Under the pieces are notes generated by a model. The model did no database searches, was not told the DNA's origin, and saw only the letters and a list, made by a program, of their open reading frames with translations. A DNA stretch of 64,000 nucleotides. Source: Rhizobium esperanzae (lineage in GTDB: Bacteria; Pseudomonadota; Alphaproteobacteria; Rhizobiales; Rhizobiaceae). Shown one piece after another: positions 56,302-63,414 of the stretch. The translations under genes were made by a program, and so were the position numbers. The stretch covers positions 248,001 to 312,000 of the forward strand of contig NZ_MXPU01000003.1 in NCBI RefSeq assembly GCF_002204185.1, read 5' to 3'. Each line of letters starts with the position of its first letter. The first letter of the stretch is position 1.

Positions 56302-56649
56302 TCAGCGGCGCAAAGCGGGGCAGCCGCGGACGTTGGCGAAGCTCATTTCGTCGGGGCCGCGGCGGGTCCAGCCCTGGACGATGACGCGGCGCGGGGTGAT
56401 GTCGACGACGCGCGGACGGCGGAAACCCCAATCGCGGGCGAGATCTTCCGCCAGCCGCGGATCGCAACCGCGCGGGCGGCGCCGCTCGAAGCCCGGCGGC
56501 GGAGGCGGACGGCGATAATCGCGCGGCGGATCACGATCCTGATCGCCGATAATGATACTGAATTGGGCGGCCGCCGGGACCACGGTGCCGGCAAGAGTAC
56601 CGGCGGCAAGCATGGCGGCAAGACCCGCCTTTGCCAGAAACTGCATCAT
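56302..56649 (-). CDS. Secreted small basic protein, paralogue A
   Basis: A 115-residue protein with a signal peptide (AAMLAAGTLAGTVVPAAAQ), a Pro/Arg-rich middle and a C-terminal block RVVDITPRRVIVQGWTRRGPDEMSFANVRGCPALRR. The last part closely matches the neighbouring protein at 56822, so the two are a tandem duplication. Two Cys (CDPRL, RGCP) may pair. Function unknown. ATG at 56649 or 56646. Confidence 0.75.
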   Translation of the reverse strand: MMQFLAKAGLAAMLAAGTLAGTVVPAAAQFSIIIGDQDRDPPRDYRRPPPPPGFERRRPRGCDPRLAEDLARDWGFRRPRVVDITPRRVIVQGWTRRGPDEMSFANVRGCPALRR

Positions 56650-56781
56650 CGAAAAACCTTTCGTTCTATAGTCGGTGCGGTCGAGCCGCCCTCCCCACTC
56701 TCCGCATCACGCCGAAGCGTCAGTGGAATCACTTATACAAATCAGAGAAGAGACGGCTGAAAGTGTCGCCGTCAAGGCAAA

Positions 56782-56812
56782 AGGGGCGGCAAGCGCATGT
56801 CGGCGCTTGCCG
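56782..56812 (-). terminator. Hairpin downstream of paralogue B
   Basis: CGGCAAGCGC (56787-56796) and GCGCTTGCCG (56803-56812), 10-bp perfect stem, followed on the minus strand by CCCCTTTTG. It lies between the two paralogous genes. Confidence 0.6.
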
Positions 56813-56821
56813 TTCCGGTGT

Positions 56822-57127
56822 TCAGCGCCGGATCAGCGGGCAACCTCGGACATTGGCGAAGACCATCCTGTCCCAGCCGCGACGGTCGCGCCCGGCGACG
56901 ACGACGACACGCGGCGACATGCGGGTAATGTGGGCTCTGCGCAGGCCGAAATCGCGCGCCTTGCGCACGGCGTGCATCGGCGAGCAGCCGCGGATCGGAC
57001 GATGATATTGCGCCTCGACGATGAAGTTCGTCTGCGGCCCTGCGGCTGCCGCCGTGGAAACAGTGGCCGGAACGGATGAGAGGGCGAGCACTGCGGCAAG
57101 GCAAGCCTTGGTGAGGAAATGCGTCAT
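56822..57127 (-). CDS. Secreted small basic protein, paralogue B
   Basis: A 101-residue protein: signal peptide to about residue 28, then CSPMHAVRKARDFGLRRAHITRMSPRVVVVAGRDRRGWDRMVFANVRGCPLIRR. Shares the FANVRGCP.xRR ending and the RDxGxRR..RxxxxxPR pattern with paralogue A. The family is common in rhizobia; no function is established. A hairpin separates the two genes. The 355-bp gap to YjbQ holds only a repeat. Confidence 0.75.
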   Translation of the reverse strand: MTHFLTKACLAAVLALSSVPATVSTAAAAGPQTNFIVEAQYHRPIRGCSPMHAVRKARDFGLRRAHITRMSPRVVVVAGRDRRGWDRMVFANVRGCPLIRR

Positions 57128-57328
57128 GGAGTGTCTCCGTCGATTGGTCTTTTAAGCTCTCCCGTTGGGGATTGCCTCGAGACTAAACGCGGCAATCTGA
57201 ATGCTGTTCGAACCGGCCATTCAGTTTGCATTCACAAGAAGATGAGCGGTTTTCGACGGCTCTTCTTTCGATCGGGATTGGCATGATCGTCTGGACCTCT
57301 CGTCCGACGGAGACCGCTCATCGCCCGC

Positions 57329-57378
57329 CCCGTCCTTCGAGGCTCCGGCCTTCGGCCTGCGCGCCTCCAGGATGAGGG
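57329..57378. repeat. Dispersed palindrome (CGTCCTTC..CAGGATGAGG family), copy 3
   Basis: CGTCCTTCGAGGCTCCGGCC, TTCGGCC hairpin, then CTCCAGGATGAGGG. It is followed at 57380-57450 by GTGCCGTGTGGCTG and GGTGTGCC units as seen, inverted, next to copy 2. Confidence 0.75.
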
Positions 57379-57481
57379 CTGATACGGGGTGCCGTGTGGC
57401 TGAGGCGCTGATCGGGTGTGCCGTGCGGATGGTGTTTGATGGTGTGCCATGGCCTCAGCGAGGCAAAGACGCGCGGCGCTC

Positions 57482-57904
57482 TCAGGCCCCGAGATGCAGC
57501 ACGATTTCACGCCGGTGCGGCCGGTCGCGATGTTCGAAGAGGTAGAGGCCCTGCCAGGTGCCCAGCGTCAGGCGCCCTCTGGAAACGGGAACGCCGATCG
57601 ACACCTGCGTCAGCGCCGCCTTGATATGCGCCGGCATGTCGTCCGGCCCCTCGGCCCTATGCACGACCCAGCCCATCGATGGATCGGAGGCCGGCGGCAC
57701 GAGGCGGCGGAAGAAGGAAAGAAGGTCGCTGCGCACGTCTGGATCGGCATTTTCCTGGATCAGCAGCGAACAGGATGTGTGGCGCACGAAGACGGTGAGA
57801 AGCCCCTCCTCCCGTCCCGAGGCGCTGACGAACGCCTCCGCCTGATCGGTGAATTCGTAAAGTCCCTGGCCGCGTGTGGACAGGGTGAGGATTGTCTGGG
57901 GCAC
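57482..57904 (-). CDS. YjbQ/UPF0047 family protein
   Basis: A 140-residue protein matching the family length. Motifs: LTVFVRHTSCSLLIQENADPDVRSDL near residue 34 with conserved His, and PAHIKAALTQVSIGVPVSRGRLTLGTWQGLYLFEHRD at the end, with a metal-site His and Glu. Members have been reported to have thiamin-phosphate synthase activity in some assays; physiological role is unclear. The GTG at 57904 (GGAG upstream) gives the family start PQTILTLSTRG; the frame upstream was not used. Confidence 0.9.
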   Translation of the reverse strand: MPQTILTLSTRGQGLYEFTDQAEAFVSASGREEGLLTVFVRHTSCSLLIQENADPDVRSDLLSFFRRLVPPASDPSMGWVVHRAEGPDDMPAHIKAALTQVSIGVPVSRGRLTLGTWQGLYLFEHRDRPHRREIVLHLGA

Positions 57905-58003
57905 GGGCGCTCTCCGTCTCGCAATGACTTCTCCCGCGAGTTGGCGCGCCATGACGGCCAAGTCAATGGCCGTCGCACGGGCAGATTGATGCCCGCCACC
58001 CGG

Positions 58004-58603
58004 TCAGGGCCCGTTCACCAGCTTGAGGATGAGCTGCTGGATATTGCCGCCGTCGCCCATTTCGACCTTGTCGAAGTCGCGGCCGCGCTGGCGCTGCCGT
58101 GCGGAAATCTCGCCGAGGCGCCGGGTCAGCTCAACCCTGATTTTCTGGCAATCGGGGTCGTCGGCAACCGTGAAGCCGACGCTCATCGCCTCGATTTCCT
58201 TGACCATGTCCTTGATGGTTTCGCCATGCACCCGCTCATGCGCGGCAACGCCTGAAATGAAACCATCCCAGCTGCTCTTGACGGCTGACGGCAGCGCGGC
58301 CGAGGGCTTGGGCAGCGTATAAGTGATGATGAGCTTCGGCTTGTTGGTCGTGATAACGCAGGCGTTGCCCTGCGGCTCGTATTTGCGGGTCCAGGTCAGC
58401 TTGAACGTCGTATGCGCGACAACCCGGCCCGTCACGCCGGCCTTGGGGCCCTGTGCCCCGATCGATTGATAAAGTTCGGCACCGGTCTTGCCTGAAATCG
58501 AATAGGGCCGCACTTCCTCGATCGCCTGCCATTCGGTCTGCGCCGCGGCAGGTCGTGCGGCGAAAACTGCTGCCAATAGGTAGGGTAGAAAAGTCTTCGT
58601 CAC
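58004..58603 (-). CDS. DUF922 zinc-protease-like periplasmic protein
   Basis: A 199-residue protein with a signal peptide (PYLLAAVFAARPAAAQ) and the HExxH zinc motif in AAHERVHGETIKDMV near residue 124, matching the DUF922 family. YSISGKTGAELYQSIGAQGPK near residue 35 is also typical. The GTG at 58603 is near GGGGCGG; a TTG at 58618 is possible. Substrate unknown. Confidence 0.82.
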   Translation of the reverse strand: MTKTFLPYLLAAVFAARPAAAQTEWQAIEEVRPYSISGKTGAELYQSIGAQGPKAGVTGRVVAHTTFKLTWTRKYEPQGNACVITTNKPKLIITYTLPKPSAALPSAVKSSWDGFISGVAAHERVHGETIKDMVKEIEAMSVGFTVADDPDCQKIRVELTRRLGEISARQRQRGRDFDKVEMGDGGNIQQLILKLVNGP

Positions 58604-58681
58604 GCTCCGCCCCGTCAAGTGATTCCCGCCACCCTAACGGCGCCGTTCCTCCCTTTCAACGCGCATGCGATGCGGCAGATA

Positions 58682-59401
58682 TCAGCGCGGCTCTCTGGAG
58701 ATGCTGAGATAGGCGGGGTCGAATTCGGCGATCTCCTGCAGGCGTTCCCAATCGACGATGGTGATCGTTCGGTTCTCCCAGGTGAAGACGCCCTCGCGCC
58801 TGAGAGCCTGCAGCGTCTTGTTGAGGTGGACCACCGATATACCGAGCACGTCCGCCATCTCGATCTGCGTCAGCGGAAACTGAAAGCTTTCGCCCCGAGT
58901 GCGCCTGACGACCTTCAGCCGCATGAAGAGTTCGCAGACGAGATGGGCGATCTGGGCGCGTTTGGAGCGCCGCCCCATGGCGACGATCCATTCCCGGTGA
59001 ATGGCGCCGTCGACCAGCGTGTCGAGCCAAAGCAGCCGCGTCAAATGCGGCATGCGCTCGGTGATCGCCCTCAAGTCGGCATGATCGGCTAAAGCGACGT
59101 GGCAAGGTGAGAGCGCAACGATGCCATGATCCATTATCTTGACGGGAAAAGCATGGAGGTCGACAAAGTCGCCGGCAACATGAAGTGCGGTGATCTGCCG
59201 GCTGCCGTCCGCCATCACCTTGTAGCGCGCCGCGAACCCGTCGAGCAGCAGCGTGCTGAAGGGCGGCCGGCTGCCTTGGGAAACGAGATCTTCTCCGACG
59301 GCGAATTGCCTGTCCTTGACGAGGATCGACCGAAGAAGGTTTTCCTCCTCGTTCGACAGCACATCACGGCTTCCAAGGTTCAGCAACAAGGGTTCAATCA
59401 C
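58682..59401 (-). CDS. Crp/Fnr-family transcriptional regulator
   Basis: A 239-residue regulator. The N-terminal cyclic-nucleotide-binding-like beta roll spans about 20-130 (FAVGEDLVSQGSRPPFSTLLLDGFAARYKV), the dimer helix about 140-170, and the C-terminal HTH includes LTQIEMADVLGISVVHLNKTLQALRREGV near residue 185. There is no cysteine cluster for an Fe-S centre at the N-terminus, so it is not FNR-like for oxygen. Effector unknown. Confidence 0.9.
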   Translation of the reverse strand: MIEPLLLNLGSRDVLSNEEENLLRSILVKDRQFAVGEDLVSQGSRPPFSTLLLDGFAARYKVMADGSRQITALHVAGDFVDLHAFPVKIMDHGIVALSPCHVALADHADLRAITERMPHLTRLLWLDTLVDGAIHREWIVAMGRRSKRAQIAHLVCELFMRLKVVRRTRGESFQFPLTQIEMADVLGISVVHLNKTLQALRREGVFTWENRTITIVDWERLQEIAEFDPAYLSISREPR

Positions 59402-59533
59402 GGTCCTGTCTCCCGCTATCGCAAGGGCTCGGGGCCGTCTCGGTGCAACCTGTATTTTCTATAGGAATCAAGGCCTAGCCTCGGGAACAATTGTCTTCAT
59501 TGGTTATTTCCTCTCTGACGCGCAGGAAAGAAC

Positions 59534-59779
59534 ATGGCTCGCTACTATTTCGATCTACACAACGGGGAAGGTCCGACCCGCGACGAGCACGGCACCGAGC
59601 TCAAATCTCGTGAAGACATCCCCAAAGAGGTGACCCGCATCCTGCTGGACGTGGCGCGAGACGAATTGCCGGCAGGTGACCGCATGACGATTGCCGTTAC
59701 CGTCCGCGACGAGCGCGGCGATCCTGTCACAGTCGCCAGTCTCGTCTTCAGCAATGAATGGGTCGACGTCATTCGATGA
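59534..59779 (+). CDS. DUF6894 family small protein (copy 1)
   Basis: An 81-residue protein: ARYYFDLHNGEGPTRDEHGTELKSREDIPKEVTRILLDVARDELP then MTIAVTVRDERGDPVTVASLVFSNEWV. The pattern [KR][YF][YHF]F.L.[ND]G....DE.G.E is the DUF6894 signature. Function unknown. A second member lies convergently at 59995. Confidence 0.82.
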   Translation: MARYYFDLHNGEGPTRDEHGTELKSREDIPKEVTRILLDVARDELPAGDRMTIAVTVRDERGDPVTVASLVFSNEWVDVIR

Positions 59780-59832
59780 CGGCCTCTGGATGCCGGCGGG
59801 TCCCATATACGCATCAATCCAACTGGTCGATG

Positions 59833-59900
59833 GATGCGCTCTAGCTCCTTGCTTTCATGCATGTCGTCATCCGCACACTTCCGGGAGCGACATGCATTAA
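59833..59900. repeat. Dispersed palindromic element related to 46494-46600
   Basis: GCGCTCTAGCTCC then ATGCATGTCG (about 59848-59866) and CGACATGCAT (59888-59897), with CACACTTCCGGGAG between. The order matches the right part of the element at 46530-46600. It fills much of the gap between the two convergent DUF6894 genes. Confidence 0.6.
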
Positions 59901-59994
59901 GACCCACCCCGGCGGGCGGCAATTAAATTTGACATAGTTCCGCGAGTGGCCCGAAAGCGTCGACAGGCATTTCTCCGGTGAGGTCCGATCGCTT

Positions 59995-60225
59995 CTATTT
60001 CGCGATCTCTTCCAGAATCAGCCGAATTTCCGCAAGCGGTTTGCGGCTTTCGTCGAAAAGTTCGACCGAAAGCATGTTCAAAGGCGCAGTGGGCAGGCCT
60101 TCGGCTGCCATTTCCGCGAGGACCCTTCGCGCCTCTGCCTTCGCAGCCTCGACGGATTCGAATTCGTATCCGGTCTCGGTGCCGACACCATCGCGATCGA
60201 AGAGCTGGAAGTGGAATTTCGGCAC
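59995..60225 (-). CDS. DUF6894 family small protein (copy 2)
   Basis: A 76-residue protein: PKFHFQLFDRDGVGTETGYEFESVEAAKAEARRVLAEMAAEGLP followed by LSVELFDESRKPLAEIRLILEEIAK. Same pattern as the 59534 protein but with low identity, suggesting an old duplication. Function unknown. Confidence 0.82.
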   Translation of the reverse strand: MPKFHFQLFDRDGVGTETGYEFESVEAAKAEARRVLAEMAAEGLPTAPLNMLSVELFDESRKPLAEIRLILEEIAK

Positions 60226-60312
60226 GGCATGCTCCTTCGATGATACCCCTAACGATGCTGAAGGCGACAGGTTCCGGCCGAACGATTTTCTGCGCCCGCC
60301 ATCCGGCGATCC

Positions 60313-60711
60313 TCAGAAAGCGCCGGCCTCGGGCGAAGCCAATTCCTCGATTGCGTCGACACGGTCGGGATAGAAGGCGAGATGGTCTTTGATGTTGCTG
60401 ACGGCGGCATGCGGGGCTTCGTAGGTCCAGGCCGCGTTCTCGGAGCGTTTGCCGCCCAAAGCAATACTGTAATAAGAGGCATCGCCCTTGTAAGGGCAAT
60501 GCGTGCCGTGATCGGTGCGCTGAAGCAACGACATGTCGACATCCCTGCGAGGGATATACTGGACCGGTGGATAGGAAGCCTCGCGCAGCGTCAGCGCGTT
60601 GCGGCTATCGGCGATCGTCCTGCCGGCGACGGTGACGACGACGCGGCAGGGATTGTGCTCGACGGTGATCGGATGGTCCGGCCCCGGAATCTTGATCGAC
60701 TTGTCCAACAT
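60313..60711 (-). CDS. DUF427 domain protein
   Basis: A 132-residue protein with the DUF427 core: ITVEHNPCRVVVTVAGRTIADSRNALTLREASYPPVQYIPRRDVDMSLL followed by HCPYKGDASYYSIAL and AWTYEAP, FYPDRVD. The ATG at 60711 has GGAG 8 bp upstream, so independent translation is likely. The same frame continues upstream without stop into the B3/B4-domain gene; see that entry. Function of DUF427 is not established. Confidence 0.85.
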   Translation of the reverse strand: MLDKSIKIPGPDHPITVEHNPCRVVVTVAGRTIADSRNALTLREASYPPVQYIPRRDVDMSLLQRTDHGTHCPYKGDASYYSIALGGKRSENAAWTYEAPHAAVSNIKDHLAFYPDRVDAIEELASPEAGAF

Positions 60712-61488
60712 GGGTTCGTCTCCAGAAGATGAGGATGCCCCTGAGATAGGGCGCTCATGCCGCCGGCCCAAGCCGCGAGCGTTTCCTTCCCTCACCTGGA
60801 ATGCGAAACGCGGCGATGCCTGACTGAGGGCGGCGGTCGCCGCTGTCACCGACCAGTGACGCGCGAATGCATCCGCGAGCGTCGCAACCAAGCTGGCGGT
60901 ATCCTCGCCGGCCCCGGCATGCAGCGCCTCGGCGACGACCAGCACCGAGCGCGTCGTCTCGCGCACCGCCGAGAGCCCGCTCTGCCGGTTCGTCCAACGG
61001 CGGGCATGAGCCCTACCCTCATCATCCGCGAAGATCACCTCGCCCGGCTCAGGATGTTCGCTTTGACCGCTGAAGGTGAGATAGGTCTCATGCCCCGTTG
61101 CATGCCGCACCTGGAGATCGCCGGCAATTTTTTCCGTGTCGAAGACGGCGACAGGAATGGCAAAGGCGAGTGAAATCGCATTGCAGAGATCGACGAGCGG
61201 ATGAAGGCGCGGCAGCGCGTGCTCCTGGCGGAAGCGGCGCAGCAGCGCCTCGGAGGCCGAGCGATATTGCGTCGGCTTCAAGCCCATGCGGGAAAAGCCG
61301 CGCCGCCAGGCCTGGATCTCCGGAAACTCGCTTTCCTGGGCTTTCGCGAGGCGGGCCACGGCGATCGCGCTGAAACTTGCGATCGCCTCTTCCACGTCTG
61401 CCGACGCGTCAATGCCATCGGCATAAAACGCGCCGGCGGCAAGCTCCGGAAAAGCCTGCCATATCGCGTCGGAATGGCTGAACTGCAT
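60313..61488 (-). CDS. B3/B4 tRNA-binding-domain protein, open frame continues into DUF427
   Basis: From MQFSHSDAIWQAFPEL at 61488 the frame shows a B3/B4 domain (as in phenylalanyl-tRNA synthetase beta): SEFPEIQAWRRGFSRMGLKPTQYRSASEALLRRFR near residue 50, LHPLVDLCNAISL and EVIFADDEGRAHARRWTNRQSG. The B3/B4 part ends near 60790, yet no stop codon occurs before the DUF427 domain (stop at 60313), giving a 391-residue open frame. In the +1 frame a TGA lies right after the domain, so a lost stop or a single-base change is possible. It overlaps or adjoins the EamA gene stop. Both readings (fusion or two genes) are open. Confidence 0.7.
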   Translation of the reverse strand: MQFSHSDAIWQAFPELAAGAFYADGIDASADVEEAIASFSAIAVARLAKAQESEFPEIQAWRRGFSRMGLKPTQYRSASEALLRRFRQEHALPRLHPLVDLCNAISLAFAIPVAVFDTEKIAGDLQVRHATGHETYLTFSGQSEHPEPGEVIFADDEGRAHARRWTNRQSGLSAVRETTRSVLVVAEALHAGAGEDTASLVATLADAFARHWSVTAATAALSQASPRFAFQVREGNARGLGRRHERPISGASSSSGDEPMLDKSIKIPGPDHPITVEHNPCRVVVTVAGRTIADSRNALTLREASYPPVQYIPRRDVDMSLLQRTDHGTHCPYKGDASYYSIALGGKRSENAAWTYEAPHAAVSNIKDHLAFYPDRVDAIEELASPEAGAF

Positions 61489-61490
61489 GA

Positions 61491-62381
61491 TCATTTCCCT
61501 TCGATGAATTTCCTGTGGCTTCCGGCAAAGGCAAGCCCGGACACCGCCGCCAGCACGCAGGCGATGCCGGCGATGTGGTTGAAGCCGATCGGCTCGCCGA
61601 GGAGGACGAAGGCGAGCATGACGGCCGAAACCGGCGCAAGCGCGGTGAAGAGCGCGGCTTCGGTGCCGCTCACCCTCTCTGCCCCCGCATACCAGAGCAA
61701 AAAGCCGCCGACGGTCGGCACCAGGGCGTAATAGACGACGGCAGCGGCAGCGCTTTCGGCAAACCCATGAACGGGCGCCTCGAAAATGGCCGGAACGATC
61801 GAGAAGACGAAACCGATGCCGGTCATCAGCGTCGACTGGGCAAGCGGGGCAATGTCGGCCGTCAGCCGCTTGTTCAAGAGAATGAACAAGCCCTCGCAGA
61901 TGACCGCGAGGAAAATCAGCAGATTGCCGGCAAGCGACCCGCCAGTCGCCCCCGGCGTGAAGGCGATCGAAAACACGCCGGCGCTCGCCAGCGCCACCGC
62001 CAGAAGCAGGGCGCGCCCCGGCCGTTCGCGCAGCAGCAGGATCGAAACCGCCGCCGCGACCACCGGCAGCGTGCCGATGATGACGCCCGCATCGGCGGCC
62101 GAAGTCAGGCTGAGGCCCGATATCAGCAGCGTCGTATAGCCGACACTGCCGGCGCCGGCCTGAATGACGAGGATGAGACGGTCGTGGCTGGAGAGCTTCG
62201 GCACCCGGGCGCCGCTTGCCCGCATCAGCAGGAAAAAGACGGGAAGAGCGAGGGCGAAGCGCAAGGCGGTGGCCGTGAAGGGCGGCAGTCCTGACGCGAT
62301 GATCTTGCTCGCAATGACAGTGCTGCCGACCGTCAGCATGGCCAGCACCAGATAGAAATAGCCTTGAACCTGTCTCGACAT
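61491..62381 (-). CDS. EamA-family (DMT) transporter
   Basis: A 296-residue membrane protein with ten predicted helices in two EamA repeats (VLAMLTVGSTVIASKIIASGLPPFTATALRF, and TEAALFTALAPVSAVMLAFVLLGEPIGFNHIAG). The ATG at 62381 has GGAGGCGCG upstream; the longer frame to 62579 begins in a repeat. Substrate unknown. Adjacent to the B3/B4 gene on the same strand, suggesting co-expression. Confidence 0.9.
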   Translation of the reverse strand: MSRQVQGYFYLVLAMLTVGSTVIASKIIASGLPPFTATALRFALALPVFFLLMRASGARVPKLSSHDRLILVIQAGAGSVGYTTLLISGLSLTSAADAGVIIGTLPVVAAAVSILLLRERPGRALLLAVALASAGVFSIAFTPGATGGSLAGNLLIFLAVICEGLFILLNKRLTADIAPLAQSTLMTGIGFVFSIVPAIFEAPVHGFAESAAAAVVYYALVPTVGGFLLWYAGAERVSGTEAALFTALAPVSAVMLAFVLLGEPIGFNHIAGIACVLAAVSGLAFAGSHRKFIEGK

Positions 62382-62473
62382 TCCGCGCCTCCGATTGGAT
62401 GCGCCGAAGAAACAGCAGCGACAGGTCGGGGTCTTGAACGAAATTGCAGAGCGTATGACCAAAGCTGGCCAGC

Positions 62474-62512
62474 CCCGTCCTTCGAGGCCGCTTACGGGGC
62501 TCAGGATGAGGC
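62474..62512. repeat. Dispersed palindrome (CGTCCTTC..CAGGATGAGG family), copy 4
   Basis: CCGTCCTTCGAGGCCGCTTA through CTCAGGATGAGG, a short copy of the family at 47893, 48138 and 57329, located between the AraC gene and the transporter gene. Confidence 0.65.
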
Positions 62513-62559
62513 TGGAGAGAGGTCGCAGCCTGCGGCACCACGAATCAGCCTTCCACCGC

Positions 62560-63354
62560 TCAGAGAAAAGCGCCGGCATAAAGCCGCGGCGACAGGCCGT
62601 ATTTGCGCACGAAGACGCGCGTCATGTGGCTCTGGTCGGCAAAGCCGCTGGCAAAGGCGGCTTCCGCAAGCGGCATGCCCTCAGCGATCAGCCGCCGGGC
62701 GAGATGGATGCGGGCCTGGACGAGATAGGCATGCGGCGTCAGTCCCGTCGCCTTGGCGAAGCCGCGCAGCAGCTGGAAACGGCTGAGGCCGCTTTCCCGG
62801 GAAAGATCGGCCAGCGAGACGTCAGCAAGCGGATCGTCGTCGATCAGATCCCGCGCCGCGCGGATGGATGACGGCACCGGCGGCCTCTCCTCGCTGCCGT
62901 CGCCTTCCCGCATGACATCGGCGACGAGGTGCAGAAGCAGTTCCTCGCAAAGCAGCCCGTCGGCAGCACCTGTGGTCGCCGCGCGAAACAGCGTTTCGAA
63001 GCGGGTGGCGATCGCCGCATCGCGAATGACGGGATGCGGGATTTCCGAGCGCCCTGCGCCGATCTCTTGCGAAAGGCCGGTGACGATCTCGGGATCGAAA
63101 TAGAGGATGCGCCACGACCGGCGCTCGCCGATCGGCGCGCCGTCATGCACCTCATTCGGATTGACGGTGATGATATCGCCGGCCTCGGCCTCCACCACGC
63201 CGCGCCCGCTGAGCGATTTCTGTGCTCCCGATGAGACGAGGCCGATGCCGAACTGCACATGCGTGTGCCTGGCGAAACTGTGAGGCGTTTCGGCTTCCAC
63301 CGCTTCGACGCCGGTCAGCGCCGAGCGCAGCATCCTGAACTGGTTTTTCGGCAT
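62560..63354 (-). CDS. AraC-family transcriptional regulator
   Basis: A 264-residue regulator: N-terminal cupin-like sensing domain (HTHVQFGIGLVSSGAQKSLSGRGVVEAEAGDIITVNPNEVHDG) and a C-terminal double HTH (about 170-264; SLADLSRESGLSRFQLLRGFAKATGLTPHAYLVQARIHLARRLI and ASGFADQSHMTRVFVRKYGLSPRLYAG). It probably controls the transporter gene downstream on the same strand (178 bp away, past a repeat), as is usual for exporters with an AraC regulator; this is inference. Confidence 0.92.
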   Translation of the reverse strand: MPKNQFRMLRSALTGVEAVEAETPHSFARHTHVQFGIGLVSSGAQKSLSGRGVVEAEAGDIITVNPNEVHDGAPIGERRSWRILYFDPEIVTGLSQEIGAGRSEIPHPVIRDAAIATRFETLFRAATTGAADGLLCEELLLHLVADVMREGDGSEERPPVPSSIRAARDLIDDDPLADVSLADLSRESGLSRFQLLRGFAKATGLTPHAYLVQARIHLARRLIAEGMPLAEAAFASGFADQSHMTRVFVRKYGLSPRLYAGAFL

Positions 63355-63414
63355 TTCACATCCGCAGGTCCGATGCCGGCAACTCTGCCAGCCTCGCCTT
63401 GATGACGCAACCGT

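Noticed and set aside
61489-62541. Upstream continuation of the B3/B4 frame to 62541
   Set aside because: This part lies out of frame inside the EamA transporter gene; the protein there is low-complexity Arg/Ser/Pro-rich. The real start is near 61488-61494.
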